64,000 nucleotides of DNA from CAYFQV01 sp964413635 (GCA_964413635.1 CAYPTH010000002.1:1-64000); one strand, 5' to 3'; positions 35,421 through 44,751 are shown, counted from the stretch's first letter. The notes: a model not told the origin generated them from the letters alone. Translations and numbers: made by a program.

Positions 35421-36853
35421 TCTTCGAAATCCTCTTCCAGCCGCCAGGAGGCAATCTGCGCTTCCGGGATCCGATTGGTCTCCAGGCGACTCGCCTCGGC
35501 GTAGAAGCGACGTGCAAGCGACAACTGGCCCTCGATCTCGTAGTGGCCGGCGAGAAAGAAGATCAGAGAGGAGCGCACTGCCTCCACCTTCTCGTCCTGC
35601 GCGTAGCGAAGCAGGAGCGAGTCACCGGAGCGACTCATATAGAGACGCGCCGCCGCATAGTATCCGGTTTCTCGGGGAATGTGTTGCAATACGGACTCGA
35701 GGTACCGCCGCGCGTCGGCGTGATCATCTTGAAACTTCCGGGCGAGGCTCGAGAGAAGGGCGTAACTGTGCGCGCTCCTGTCGATCTCGTAGGCCTCGGC
35801 GTAGTACTGCGCAGCGGCAGCGAAATCCTCTTTCATGAAGGAAACCGTTGCATACGGCGCGTAGGCCGGATAGTACGAGGGTTTCATATCGAGCGCCCGC
35901 TTGTAGTCGCTGTAGGCGGCATCGACATTCATGAGACTGTGATGGGCACGGGCACGCTGAGCGTAGGCGAGAAAGATGTTGGGATTGAGCTCGATTGCCT
36001 TCGTGAAGTCCTCGACTGCCTGCTCGAAACGCCCCCGTTGCGCACGGACGCGGCCGCGGTCCAGGTAGTTCCACGAATATGCCGGCTCGAGCTCGATGGC
36101 CTTTGCGAGGTCCTCTTCCGCCGCCGCGAGCTCGTATTGGGCAATTCGAGCGCGACTGCGGTCCACGTAGGCAAAAGGATAATCAGGTTGCTGCTCGATC
36201 GCCTCGGTTAGCACTTCCTCGGCCTCGTCCTCTTCGTCCTTCGCAACGAGCACATTGCCGAGCCCCAGCAGGGCAACGAAGTTCTTCGGATCCGCGTCCA
36301 GGCTCTTCTCAAAGGCGGTGCGAGCGGCCGAGTAGCGGTTCTCCGCGAGGTGGGTCTCTCCGATCGCCGCATAGGCCTCGGCATTGCCGGGTTCGGCCTC
36401 TACGGCGCGCTGCAGATAATCGAGTTTCACGTCGTTTGCATCCTGCGCCCCGGCAATGAGGCCCAAGGCATAGAGCGCCTCGCTGTTGTTTGGGTCCTCT
36501 TCCAAGGCCTCCTGCAACGTCGACTCCGCTTCCTCGAGCCGGCCGGCAACCATCTGGAGGCGTCCGAGTAACACGAGGGTCGAGGGATCCTCGGGATCCT
36601 TCAACCGCGCCTCCTCATACGCAGCTATCGCCGCCTCGGGGTCTCCGGCAGATATGTAGAGGCTAATCTCTTCGTAAGGACGCGCTGGGAGCTCCTCCGG
36701 GGGCTCAGGCGGCTTCTCTTCCGGCGCCTGTTCCACCGGAGTGGTCGCGCAAGCTGCCGCGAAGAGACCGGCCAGCAACAAGAGAAGTCCGAAGCGACAA
36801 TGCGCGGACTGACGGAGAGCGGTATAAACTGATTGAATGGATCGTGATTGCAT
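35417..36853 (-). CDS. TPR-repeat lipoprotein
   Basis: 478 residues. Residues 20-34 are hydrophobic and end in a lipobox LFAAAC, so Cys35 should be lipidated. A Pro/Glu-rich linker follows, then about ten tetratricopeptide repeats (for example EEAESTLQEALEEDPNNSEA and FEQAVEDFTKAIELNPN) to near residue 400. It probably scaffolds protein complexes at the periplasmic face. Its promoter is upstream at 36874-36903. It heads a minus-strand run with the DHH and TraB genes. Confidence 0.9.
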   Translation of the reverse strand: MQSRSIQSVYTALRQSAHCRFGLLLLLAGLFAAACATTPVEQAPEEKPPEPPEELPARPYEEISLYISAGDPEAAIAAYEEARLKDPEDPSTLVLLGRLQMVAGRLEEAESTLQEALEEDPNNSEALYALGLIAGAQDANDVKLDYLQRAVEAEPGNAEAYAAIGETHLAENRYSAARTAFEKSLDADPKNFVALLGLGNVLVAKDEEDEAEEVLTEAIEQQPDYPFAYVDRSRARIAQYELAAAEEDLAKAIELEPAYSWNYLDRGRVRAQRGRFEQAVEDFTKAIELNPNIFLAYAQRARAHHSLMNVDAAYSDYKRALDMKPSYYPAYAPYATVSFMKEDFAAAAQYYAEAYEIDRSAHSYALLSSLARKFQDDHADARRYLESVLQHIPRETGYYAAARLYMSRSGDSLLLRYAQDEKVEAVRSSLIFFLAGHYEIEGQLSLARRFYAEASRLETNRIPEAQIASWRLEEDFEE

Positions 36854-36873
36854 GATGTGTCGAATGATTGGTC

Positions 36874-36903
36874 ACTATACAGAAGCGCGTATCTACTTGA
36901 CAA
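36874..36903 (-). promoter_or_regulatory. Sigma70-type promoter of the TPR lipoprotein operon
   Basis: On the minus strand, -35 TTGTCA (36903-36898), 18-base spacer, -10 TATAGT (36879-36874). Each box matches consensus at five of six positions. The predicted leader is about 13 bases, with no Shine-Dalgarno. Confidence 0.75.
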
Positions 36904-36921
36904 GATCGCGCCGCACCGGGC

Positions 36922-36951
36922 CCGTGACAGCCGGGGCCGTGACAGCCGGGG
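36922..36951. repeat. Two perfect tandem copies of a 15-base GC-rich unit
   Basis: CCGTGACAGCCGGGG at 36922-36936 is repeated exactly at 36937-36951, between the end of the PfpI gene and the TPR promoter. It might help end transcription but lacks a T run. Confidence 0.9.
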
Positions 36952-36957
36952 CCGGCC

Positions 36958-37482
36958 TCAGCGTTCGCTGAGGACCCGGATAAGCTCCTTCATATAGGCC
37001 GGCAGGTCGGGAGGTCGCCGGCTCGAGACCAGATTGCCGTCGGTAACGACCGGCTCGTTCACCCAGGTTGCTCCGGCGTTCCGCATGTCGTCCCGAATTC
37101 CAGGCGTGCTGGTGACCGTGCGGCCGGAGAGAATGTCGGCGGAGATCAGGACCCAACCGGCGTGGCAGATCTCGCCAATGACCTTGCCTGCCTTGTGCAT
37201 TGTGGTAACAATATCCAACACCTCGCTGTAGCGGCGAAGCTTATCCGGCGCCCACCCCCCTGGGACCAACAACACCTCGTACGCGGAAGGATCAACATCC
37301 CCGAAGGCGAGATTCGCCTCCGCCGGCACGCCGTACTTTCCGATGTAGGTTTTGCCGGCTTCGGGCGCGGCGACATCCACCGTCATCCCCGCCTCCTGCA
37401 GGCGATAGCTGGGATACCAGAACTCCAGGTCTTCGAAGTCGTTATGCAGTAGGCTCAGTGCCTTTTTTTCCTCCAAATCCAT
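36958..37482 (-). CDS. DJ-1/PfpI-family protein
   Basis: 174 residues from the ATG at 37482, with AGGAGG 5 bases upstream. The nucleophile elbow is GEICHAGWVL, with Cys near residue 107 and the following His typical of PfpI/YraA proteins. LLVPGGWAPDKLR is another family stretch. Members act as glyoxalase III/deglycase-like or chaperone proteins under carbonyl or oxidative stress; the exact activity is uncertain. A perfect palindrome lies 20 bases upstream of the start. Confidence 0.9.
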   Translation of the reverse strand: MDLEEKKALSLLHNDFEDLEFWYPSYRLQEAGMTVDVAAPEAGKTYIGKYGVPAEANLAFGDVDPSAYEVLLVPGGWAPDKLRRYSEVLDIVTTMHKAGKVIGEICHAGWVLISADILSGRTVTSTPGIRDDMRNAGATWVNEPVVTDGNLVSSRRPPDLPAYMKELIRVLSER

Positions 37483-37502
37483 ACCGCCTCCTCGAGCGTA
37501 TG

Positions 37503-37524
37503 GTATCAACAAGCTTGTTGATAC
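37503..37524. promoter_or_regulatory. Perfect 22-base palindrome between MATE and pfpI genes
   Basis: GTATCAACAAG followed at once by its exact reverse complement. It lies 3 bases after the MATE stop and 20 before the pfpI start. There is no T tract, so it is more likely an operator, or a hairpin in the mRNA, than a terminator. Confidence 0.75.
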
Positions 37525-37527
37525 GAT

Positions 37528-38895
37528 CTAGATCTCGTCAGGCTTCATCTTGTGAAGCCATCTCCCCTGTTTCAAGATCACAAAACCAAGCGCTGCCGTC
37601 ACTACATTGGATGCCAACATGGCGAACCAGATCCCACTGGGACCCATTGAAAGGCCAAATGCCAGGAAGGCGGCGACGGGAACTCGGATACCCCAGAGCC
37701 GGCCGACGTTCAAGAACATGACCGGCTTGGTGTCACCACCGCCCTGGAAGGCGCCGTTACCGACCATGAACATGGCAAAGGGGATGACCGAAAGCGCGAT
37801 GACGCGGAACATGGTCGCACCGTACTGAATCACCTCCGGGTCGTCTATAAAGAATCGCGTCACCGAGCTCCCAAAGAAGAATACCAGCGTCATGGCGACG
37901 GAGATAAACACGAAGACCGTGACAATGGACTGTTTCACGACGGTCTTGGCGGTTTCGAGACGCTGGGCGCCGATGCTCTGGCCAACCAAGGCCGCGGTTG
38001 CCCGGGAGAAGCCGATTGCCGGCATGGTGAAGAGGCTGATGATCCGAGTCCCGACGCCGAAGGCTGCGACGACCGCCGTGCCGAAGGAGTTCACGATCCC
38101 CTGCAATACAAGGAATCCGAGGGATGCCAGCCCCTGACCGATTGCCAAGGGTACGCCGATGCCGAGCAACCGGCCCTGGGCGGGCCAGTCGGGAATCAGA
38201 TTCTCCGGCTTGAGCTGCATGCCCCGGCGACCGCGAATCATGATCCCCAACGCGACCGCGGACGCGAGCGCGCGCGCACAAACCGTCGCAATGGCCGCAC
38301 CTTCGACTTCGAGGCGCGGGAAGGGCCCGACCCCGAAAATCAGCATGGGGTCCAGCGCAATGTTCAGACCAACGGCCAGGGCCTGAATCTTCAGTGGCGT
38401 CATGGTGTCACCGATTCCCTGCATGGCTGCCTGAGCCACGAAGAACAGGAACATGAGCGGCATGCCCGCCATGATGATGCGCAGGTAGGACAGCGTTGCC
38501 GAGAATGCCGAGTCCGGCACCTGAAGCAAGAGCAGAATCTGTCTCGCAAAGACAACGCCAAGCAGTGAGAAAAAAACGGACAGGACGGTGAGCAGGACCG
38601 TGGTCTGCCCGAGGTAGAAGTCGATGCGCCGTTGATCGCCCTTTCCCTTGGACTGTGAAATGAGCGTTGTACCAGCCGTGGCGAGGGCGAGACCGGAAAC
38701 GACCAAAAACATTACCAGATTGAGTGAGATGGACGGTGCTGCCACAGCCTCGGCGCTGATCTTCCCCAAGAAGAACGCGTCCACGAGGTTGTAGAGCATT
38801 TGCAAGAGATTCGCCGCCATGATGGGAGCGGCAAGCCGGACCAAAGTAGCGTACAGCTCACGGTCGTCCTTGATGTCCGCAATATGAGTGTTCAT
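37528..38895 (-). CDS. MATE-family efflux transporter
   Basis: 455 residues from the ATG at 38895, giving the usual twelve membrane helices in two bundles. MATE features include LVRLAAPIMAANLLQML, VDAFFLGKIS, and the matching second-half region GLASLGFLVLQGIVN. It exports cationic drugs or metabolites against Na+ or H+; the substrate is unknown. It shares a 139-base divergent intergenic region with pntA, where an 18-base palindrome lies. pfpI follows on the same strand. Confidence 0.93.
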   Translation of the reverse strand: MNTHIADIKDDRELYATLVRLAAPIMAANLLQMLYNLVDAFFLGKISAEAVAAPSISLNLVMFLVVSGLALATAGTTLISQSKGKGDQRRIDFYLGQTTVLLTVLSVFFSLLGVVFARQILLLLQVPDSAFSATLSYLRIIMAGMPLMFLFFVAQAAMQGIGDTMTPLKIQALAVGLNIALDPMLIFGVGPFPRLEVEGAAIATVCARALASAVALGIMIRGRRGMQLKPENLIPDWPAQGRLLGIGVPLAIGQGLASLGFLVLQGIVNSFGTAVVAAFGVGTRIISLFTMPAIGFSRATAALVGQSIGAQRLETAKTVVKQSIVTVFVFISVAMTLVFFFGSSVTRFFIDDPEVIQYGATMFRVIALSVIPFAMFMVGNGAFQGGGDTKPVMFLNVGRLWGIRVPVAAFLAFGLSMGPSGIWFAMLASNVVTAALGFVILKQGRWLHKMKPDEI

Positions 38896-38969
38896 GTAGG
38901 GCCCGTACGGTATCCGGTCACGCGAATCAAAGCAAGCGAGCGGGTGAGCGCGGCGATCACGAGTTGCGG

Positions 38970-38987
38970 ATCGCAAGCGCTTGCGAT
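38970..38987. promoter_or_regulatory. 18-base perfect palindrome resembling a LacI/GalR-type operator
   Basis: ATCGCAAGC followed by its exact reverse complement, with the AAGCGCTT core common in LacI-family operators. It sits between the divergent MATE and pntA genes, 48 bases before the pntA start. Confidence 0.65.
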
Positions 38988-39034
38988 AATCTGACCGCGA
39001 TACGCGATTTTTTGTGCGAATCGAGGAAGGATAC

Positions 39035-40189
39035 ATGACAGTAGGTATTGTTCAGGAGCGTGCGGATGGCGAGACTCGCGTCGCCCTCGTCCCGCAGCAC
39101 GTGCCGTCCGTATTGAAGCTGGCCGAAGCGGTGCTTATTCAGGCCGGCAGCGGTACCGCCTCGGGCTACCGAGACGATGACTACGCAGAACGCGGCGCCA
39201 CAATCGTCTCATCCCGGGAGGATGTTCTCGGTCAAGCGGATGTCGTACTCCGCGTTCGCAGCGGCGCCGCATGCCCAGATTCCGTCTCCGACGCCAGGGC
39301 CATGAAAGAGGGGAGCGTGGTCGTTGGCTTCATGGATCCCTACAGCCCGCACGACAGCTTCAAGACCATGGTCGAGCGCAAAATCGCTGCCTTTTCCATG
39401 GAGCTCGTCCCGCGCATTACCCGCGCACAGAGCATGGACGCCCTCTCGGCCATGGCAAATCTTGCAGGCTACAAATCGGTGCTCTTAGCGGCGAGTGAGC
39501 TTCCCAAGATGTTTCCCATGATGATGACCGCGGCGGGAACGATCGTCCCGGCCAAGGTCTTCGTCGTCGGCGTCGGTGTGGCGGGGCTACAGGCAATCGC
39601 TACGGCAAAACGACTCGGCGCGGTAGTGAGCGCCTATGACGTTCGTTCGGCCGTAAAGGAGCAGGTAAAGAGCCTCGGGGCAAAGTTTGTCGAGATGGAC
39701 CTGGGAACGGAGGATGCCGAGGGCTCCGGCGGCTACGCCCGCGAGATGGATGAGGAGTTCTACCGGAAGCAACGCGAGCTCATGACGGAGACCATCCGCG
39801 AGATGGATGTGGTCATTACCACCGCGGCGGTCCCGGGGAAACGCGCTCCCGTGTTGGTTACCAAGGAGATGGTGGATGTCATGAAGCCGGGGGCGGTCGT
39901 CGTCGACCTCGGCGCCGAACGGGGCGGCAACTGCGAGCTCACCAAGGCGGGCGAAACCGCCCGGGTCAATGGTGTCCACATCATCGGACCGGTCAACGTG
40001 CCGGCTTCGATGGCGGTTGACGCGAGCCAACTCTACTCAAAGAACATCACAACCTTCTTGGGCGCCCTGGTCAGCGAGAAGCAGTTGGTGATCAACACCG
40101 CGGATGAGATCATCTCCGCTTCCATCGTTACCCACGACGGAGGCGTCCCCAACGCACAGACGCGGGCCAATATTGGACTGGAGGAATAA
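39035..40189 (+). CDS. pntA: NAD(P) transhydrogenase subunit alpha part 1 (NAD-binding dI)
   Basis: 384 residues from the ATG at 39035, chosen for GAGGAAGG just upstream. It is an alanine dehydrogenase/PNT-type domain: AGSGTASGYRDDDY, QSMDALSAMANLAGYKSV, and Rossmann motif VVGVGVAGLQAIA. This is the soluble NAD(H) half of the proton-translocating transhydrogenase, split into three genes here as in many alpha-proteobacteria. pntA2 starts after 2 bases. Confidence 0.95.
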   Translation: MTVGIVQERADGETRVALVPQHVPSVLKLAEAVLIQAGSGTASGYRDDDYAERGATIVSSREDVLGQADVVLRVRSGAACPDSVSDARAMKEGSVVVGFMDPYSPHDSFKTMVERKIAAFSMELVPRITRAQSMDALSAMANLAGYKSVLLAASELPKMFPMMMTAAGTIVPAKVFVVGVGVAGLQAIATAKRLGAVVSAYDVRSAVKEQVKSLGAKFVEMDLGTEDAEGSGGYAREMDEEFYRKQRELMTETIREMDVVITTAAVPGKRAPVLVTKEMVDVMKPGAVVVDLGAERGGNCELTKAGETARVNGVHIIGPVNVPASMAVDASQLYSKNITTFLGALVSEKQLVINTADEIISASIVTHDGGVPNAQTRANIGLEE

Positions 40190-40191
40190 TC

Positions 40192-40482
40192 ATGGAAGCA
40201 GGACTCTCCTTCATACAGGTTCTGACCGTTTTCGTCCTGGCGATCTTCGTCGGCTTCGAGGTCATTACGAAGGTGCCGCCCATTCTGCATACACCACTCA
40301 TGTCCGGATCGAACGCGATCTCCGGTATCACCGTAATCGGTGCATTGCTAGCCGTTGGAACGGGCAATGAGACCCTTACGATCGTGCTGGGCGTGGCCGC
40401 CCTCGTCTTCGCGACGATAAACGTGGTGGGTGGCTTCTTGGTCACTCATCGTATGCTGAGCAAGTTCAGGAAGAAGGACTAG
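40192..40482 (+). CDS. NAD(P) transhydrogenase subunit alpha part 2 (membrane)
   Basis: 96 residues with three membrane helices. Contains FEVITKVPPILHTPLMSGSN, the conserved stretch of the alpha membrane domain dII, and VNVVGGFLVTHRML-type ending (INVVGGFLVTHRML). It forms part of the proton channel with PntB. The middle gene of the operon. Confidence 0.94.
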   Translation: MEAGLSFIQVLTVFVLAIFVGFEVITKVPPILHTPLMSGSNAISGITVIGALLAVGTGNETLTIVLGVAALVFATINVVGGFLVTHRMLSKFRKKD

Positions 40483-40484
40483 GA

Positions 40485-41885
40485 ATGAATACAGCGGTAC
40501 TCGTTGACGCCGCCTACCTCTTGGCGGCCGTACTCTTCATTTTGGGACTCAAGGGCCTGGGCCACCCCAAGAGCGCCGTGCGCGGGAACCTCATGGGCGC
40601 GACGGGCATGCTCATTGCAATTGTCGTAACGCTCCTACGCGCCGACATCCTCGGCTACGGGCTCATCTTCATAGGGCTGGCGGTCGGAGCAATCATCGGC
40701 ATTGTCCTGGCACTCACCATCAAGATGACGGCCATGCCGCAGCTGGTCGGTCTGTTCAACGGCTTCGGCGGCGTTGCCTCCGTTCTGGTTGCAGGCGCCG
40801 TTCTCTACCAGGTCATGGTCACCGCAACTCGGACGGGCAACCCGGATCTGCAATTCACTATTGCAACGGTCGTCTCAGGGCTCATCGGCGCGGTGACGTT
40901 TTTCGGAAGCTTGATTGCCTTCGGGAAGCTTCAGGGCATCGTGACGGAGAAACCGGTGCGCTACACCGGTGAGCAGATTGTGAAGGCGGTCCTGTTTCTC
41001 GGCGCGCTTGCAGTTGGCGTATACATTGTTGTGAACCCGGAACAGGTTATCGCCTATCTCGTTCTGGTCGGAATTGCCTCGATCCTCGGAATCTTCCTGG
41101 TCATCGCAATTGGCGGTGCAGACATGCCGATTGTCATTGCCCTTTTGAACTCCTACTCCGGCCTGGCCGCTGCCGCGACCGGTTTCGTGCTGGCAAACAA
41201 CATCCTCATTGTGGCGGGCTCTCTGGTCGGCGCCTCCGGCATTATCCTCACCCAAATCATGTGCAAGGCCATGAACCGCTCCCTGACGAACGTGCTATTC
41301 GGCGGTGTCGGAGCGGTGGTCGAAAGCGAGTCCACGGACGATATCTACGCCGGCAAGGTGAAGTCGACCTCCAGCGAAGAGGTGGCAATGATCCTGAAGA
41401 CGGCGCAGCGCGTGGTCATTGTTCCCGGCTACGGCATGGCAGTTGCCCGGGCCCAGACACCGGTCCGACTCCTCACCGAGCTCTTGGAGGCCGAGGGTGT
41501 CGAGGTCGAATTTGCAATTCACCCCGTTGCCGGTCGCATGCCTGGTCACATGAATGTCCTCTTGGCGGAGGAGAACATCTCCTACGACAAACTCCTCGAG
41601 ATGGATGCAGCCAATCCGACCTTCCCGCAGACCGATGTCACTATCGTGCTCGGGGCGAACGACGTCGTGAACCCGGTCGCCCGCGAGGCCCAGGGGAGCC
41701 CCATATCCGGCATGCCGATCCTGGATGTCGACAAATCACGCACCGTGGTGGTGATCAAGCGGAGCATGAGCCCAGGCTTTGCCGGCATTCCCAACCCGCT
41801 GTTCGCGGCGGACAATGCACTCATGCTTTTTGGCGACGGCAAGAAAATGATGGAGGAGCTGGTTACGGCCTTCAAAGACGCCTAA
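40485..41885 (+). CDS. pntB: NAD(P) transhydrogenase subunit beta
   Basis: 466 residues: an N-terminal membrane part of about nine helices (GVASVLVAGAVLY), then the NADP(H)-binding dIII domain with VVIVPGYGMAVARAQ and HPVAGRMPGHMNVLLAE. With the alpha chains it uses proton-motive force to make NADPH from NADH. It starts 2 bases after pntA2. Confidence 0.96.
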   Translation: MNTAVLVDAAYLLAAVLFILGLKGLGHPKSAVRGNLMGATGMLIAIVVTLLRADILGYGLIFIGLAVGAIIGIVLALTIKMTAMPQLVGLFNGFGGVASVLVAGAVLYQVMVTATRTGNPDLQFTIATVVSGLIGAVTFFGSLIAFGKLQGIVTEKPVRYTGEQIVKAVLFLGALAVGVYIVVNPEQVIAYLVLVGIASILGIFLVIAIGGADMPIVIALLNSYSGLAAAATGFVLANNILIVAGSLVGASGIILTQIMCKAMNRSLTNVLFGGVGAVVESESTDDIYAGKVKSTSSEEVAMILKTAQRVVIVPGYGMAVARAQTPVRLLTELLEAEGVEVEFAIHPVAGRMPGHMNVLLAEENISYDKLLEMDAANPTFPQTDVTIVLGANDVVNPVAREAQGSPISGMPILDVDKSRTVVVIKRSMSPGFAGIPNPLFAADNALMLFGDGKKMMEELVTAFKDA

Positions 41886-41894
41886 AGGGTTCGG

Positions 41895-41911
41895 CACGGC
41901 CTGGCGCCGTG
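41895..41911. terminator. Possible GC-rich hairpin after pntB
   Basis: CACGGC-CTGGC-GCCGTG forms a 6-base-pair stem 10 bases after the pntB stop, in a 75-base region between convergent genes. No T tract follows, so termination is doubtful. Confidence 0.3.
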
Positions 41912-41960
41912 GCGCGGGGGTGGTGGCGCTGGGCCGGCGCAAGGAAGCCACGAAGCACGT

Positions 41961-43196
41961 TCAGTTGGGCTCAGGCTCCTGGTACTTTGCGGCGATCGTT
42001 TTGATATTGGGAAGCACTTTGAAGAACACGTCGATGATCTCGGGGTCGAATTTGTTGCCCGCGGAGGCTTGCATCTCTTTGAGAACCTGCTCCTCCGTCC
42101 ACGCTTCCTTGTATACCCGCTTCGAAGACAGCGCGTCGTAGACATCACAGACGCTCACAATCCGACCGAAGAGGGGAATCTCATCGCCCGTCTTGCCCTT
42201 CGGGTTCCCGTTTGCGTCCGTGGCCGAAGGTTGTCCCGATTCGAGATCAACATGTCCCGGATAGCCACTGCCGTCCCAGTTTTCGTGATGACTCAGGGCC
42301 ACGAGCTGGGCAACCTCATCGAACTCTGATTGCTTGTCAATGAAGAGGCGCGCGCCGTAGAGCGTGTGTGCCTTCATGATTCGGAACTCGTCGTCCGTGA
42401 AGCGCCCGGGTTTTTTGAGAATGACGTCTGAGATGGCGACTTTGCCGACGTCGTGGAGCATGGCGGCCATGCGCAGGGTGTCCTTCGTTTTTTCCATCTC
42501 TTCCTTGGTATAGCCGCGGTCGTAGGCCCAGCGCTCGTAGATCTCGATCGCGTAACCGGCGACACGATTGACGTGGGGTCCGGTCTCCGTGGGATCCCGC
42601 AACTCCGCCATGCGAATCATTCGGAGCAAGATGGCGCGGGTCATCTGAGCTCGCTGCAGCGCCACGGTTGCATTGGTGGCGAAGTGCATGAGCACCAGCT
42701 CATCGTCCTTGTTGAAATAGGTGATGTTGCCCTTGGCGGTCTTCTTGTTGATGAGTTGGATAACGCCGAGAATCTCGCCCATGTTCGTGCGGAGGGGGAT
42801 GACGAGCATCGACTTGCTACGATAGCCGCTGGCCTTATCAACATTCTTGTTGAAACCGTAGGGAGCGTCGTCCGGGATCTTGTATACATCCGAGATGTTA
42901 ATCGGCTCTCCGGTTGCCGCGGCGTAGCCGGCAATGGACTTCTTATTGATGGGAAAGGAGAAGACCTTGTAGATCAGCTTCTCGCCCTTCGGGAGCTCCG
43001 CTTGCTTTGTATCGTTCTGGGAGTAGTTGATATCGAGCTGGTCATCTCGGCGAATGTAAATGGAACCAGCGTCGGCGCTCGTCACGCGGCGCGCCTCAGT
43101 AAGGATCCGTTCGAGGAGGATATCCAGGTCTTGGAGCTTGTTCAGCTCAGAATCGAGGCTTATTACGTCTCTGAGTTTACTGCGTTGCGATGCCAT
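41961..43196 (-). CDS. GAF-HD-GYP protein (candidate c-di-GMP phosphodiesterase)
   Basis: 411 residues from the ATG at 43196; a GTG at 43316 would add 40 low-complexity residues, so the start is uncertain. A GAF domain spans about 20-185 (DAGSIYIRRDDQL, MLVIPLRTNMGEILGVIQL). The HD-GYP domain follows with MLHDVGKVAISD, HHENWDGSGYPG and IVSVCDVYDALSSKR, i.e. both the HD and the GYP signatures. It would degrade cyclic-di-GMP in response to a ligand or redox signal. It lies downstream of the acyltransferase gene on the same strand. Confidence 0.93.
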   Translation of the reverse strand: MASQRSKLRDVISLDSELNKLQDLDILLERILTEARRVTSADAGSIYIRRDDQLDINYSQNDTKQAELPKGEKLIYKVFSFPINKKSIAGYAAATGEPINISDVYKIPDDAPYGFNKNVDKASGYRSKSMLVIPLRTNMGEILGVIQLINKKTAKGNITYFNKDDELVLMHFATNATVALQRAQMTRAILLRMIRMAELRDPTETGPHVNRVAGYAIEIYERWAYDRGYTKEEMEKTKDTLRMAAMLHDVGKVAISDVILKKPGRFTDDEFRIMKAHTLYGARLFIDKQSEFDEVAQLVALSHHENWDGSGYPGHVDLESGQPSATDANGNPKGKTGDEIPLFGRIVSVCDVYDALSSKRVYKEAWTEEQVLKEMQASAGNKFDPEIIDVFFKVLPNIKTIAAKYQEPEPN

Positions 43197-43339
43197 ACCA
43201 GGGGAAACTGCCTCTCCGTCGTCGAATACTCCGTCACGCTCTTTTCGATTATCGGAACGTAGGGGTAATAAGCTACACCCATCAATAGTGTGACAGTGGA
43301 TTTCTTGAAACGCCACCCCCGGTGTCGGGACGGGCGGAC

Positions 43340-44452
43340 TCAGAGGCGTCGAGAGAAAACCGGTCGTCGCAGCTCGCGGACGCGTGAGCTTCCAGGCATC
43401 TTGCTGCGCTTAATCGGCGTAATTCGAAGCCGCTTCTTCTCGAAGGCGGCGCGCCGGGCAAGATCGCGAAGTGAAGCGAGCGACGCTTCCACCTCTCGGG
43501 CATAATCGGCCCCGAGGCGATAGGAGAAGAAGGGCGGATTGGTAATGCGAACATAGCCGAGCACGACGGATACCGCCCGTGCAACCTCGTTGGGACGGAG
43601 GTAGCGGTTCATCTTGCGCAAGGGACGAACCCTCCGCCGTTTGAGATTGAAGTAGAGTGCGTTTATGAGAACGGGCAGATGAAAGAAGCGGGCCAGCACC
43701 TCCGGCCGGTAGAGCTGCTCCTCGGCGTGCTGCTCCTCCCCGGAACTGCTTCGCAGTACCAATTCCAGCTCGAACTCTTCCCACTCAGGCGGGGTGTGGA
43801 GATTCCGGTCCCACTCGGGGATGAGCTCTTCAATCTGATCCAGGACGATCTCGGCGAAGTGCTCCATTTCCTGTTTGCGGGAAAGCGACCGATCTCGCCG
43901 TTCCACCGGGACAGGCTCGCCGACATTCGCCTCCAGCTTGGGGTCGCGAAGCAGGGCGGCTTTGTGCAGCGCCTCTGCGACACCGCCGAAACCGACGGGG
44001 ACGACGGGAGCGCCGGTGGAGAAGCTCAGAAAGGATACGCCGGTGTGAGCGCCCTTGCGTGCGGCCTGCCAAATGCCGCCCTCCGGAAAGATTCCGACGA
44101 CGCCGCCGGATTCAAGAACGTGCTGGGCCACCCTGAGCGCCTTCCGGTCGAGTTGACCCCGGCTGTAGGGAATGTAGCCGTAGAGCTTGGCGAAATAGCG
44201 GTACCGCCGATCGAGGGGGATGTCTCCCGCCCCAATCACCTCTACGTTTGCGGGACACGCCATGAGCATGAGTGCCACTTCCATGATCCCGCGATGGTTG
44301 CCCGCCACGATGTAGGGACCTCGATCGGGAAAGTTCTCGGTTCCCGAGATCTCCGACCTGGCAAAGGCCCAGAGCATAGCTTTTGCGAACCATCGAAGCG
44401 GACGTCTGAAGTGGTGTCGCCAGACGTTTATGTAGTCGGGTTTCCCGGCCAC
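43340..44452 (-). CDS. PlsC-type 1-acyl-glycerophosphate acyltransferase family protein
   Basis: 370 residues. The acyltransferase box NHxxxxD appears as NHRGIME, with Glu in place of Asp. The second box VGIFPEGG is normal. The N-terminal part holds the PlsC domain (about 30-200); the last 170 residues are basic and unrecognised. It may acylate a lipid precursor. The gene follows rpmB by 21 bases, so ribosomal and lipid genes share a transcript. Confidence 0.82.
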   Translation of the reverse strand: MAGKPDYINVWRHHFRRPLRWFAKAMLWAFARSEISGTENFPDRGPYIVAGNHRGIMEVALMLMACPANVEVIGAGDIPLDRRYRYFAKLYGYIPYSRGQLDRKALRVAQHVLESGGVVGIFPEGGIWQAARKGAHTGVSFLSFSTGAPVVPVGFGGVAEALHKAALLRDPKLEANVGEPVPVERRDRSLSRKQEMEHFAEIVLDQIEELIPEWDRNLHTPPEWEEFELELVLRSSSGEEQHAEEQLYRPEVLARFFHLPVLINALYFNLKRRRVRPLRKMNRYLRPNEVARAVSVVLGYVRITNPPFFSYRLGADYAREVEASLASLRDLARRAAFEKKRLRITPIKRSKMPGSSRVRELRRPVFSRRL

Positions 44453-44473
44453 GTTCTCGGCCGTACGTGACGC

Positions 44474-44713
44474 CTAGGTGACGTCTTTGAGCTGAAGGCC
44501 GTTCTTGCGAAGGAACTGCATCAAACCGAGCTTGCTGACCGTCCGTAGGGCTCGTGTCGAGAGACGGATGCGGACGAACCGATTCAACTCCGGTACGAAG
44601 ATTCTCTTCGAATGAACGTTCGGTTTTTGCCAGCGCTTCGTCTTATTGTGGGCGTGGGAAATGTTGTTCCCAGACATTGGTTTCTTGTTCGTTATAGCGC
44701 AGCGTCGCGACAT
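44474..44713 (-). CDS. rpmB: 50S ribosomal protein L28
   Basis: 79 residues with the bL28 core (MSRRCAITNKKPMSGNNISHA ends at the NKTKRWQKPN loop) and the C-terminal RLSTRALRTVSKLGL. TAGGAG lies about 9 bases before the ATG. A near-consensus promoter is upstream at 44752-44781. The acyltransferase gene follows. Confidence 0.97.
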   Translation of the reverse strand: MSRRCAITNKKPMSGNNISHAHNKTKRWQKPNVHSKRIFVPELNRFVRIRLSTRALRTVSKLGLMQFLRKNGLQLKDVT

Positions 44714-44751
44714 TTCTCTAACTCCTACCGGTAATTACGCGTGAGGATGGA

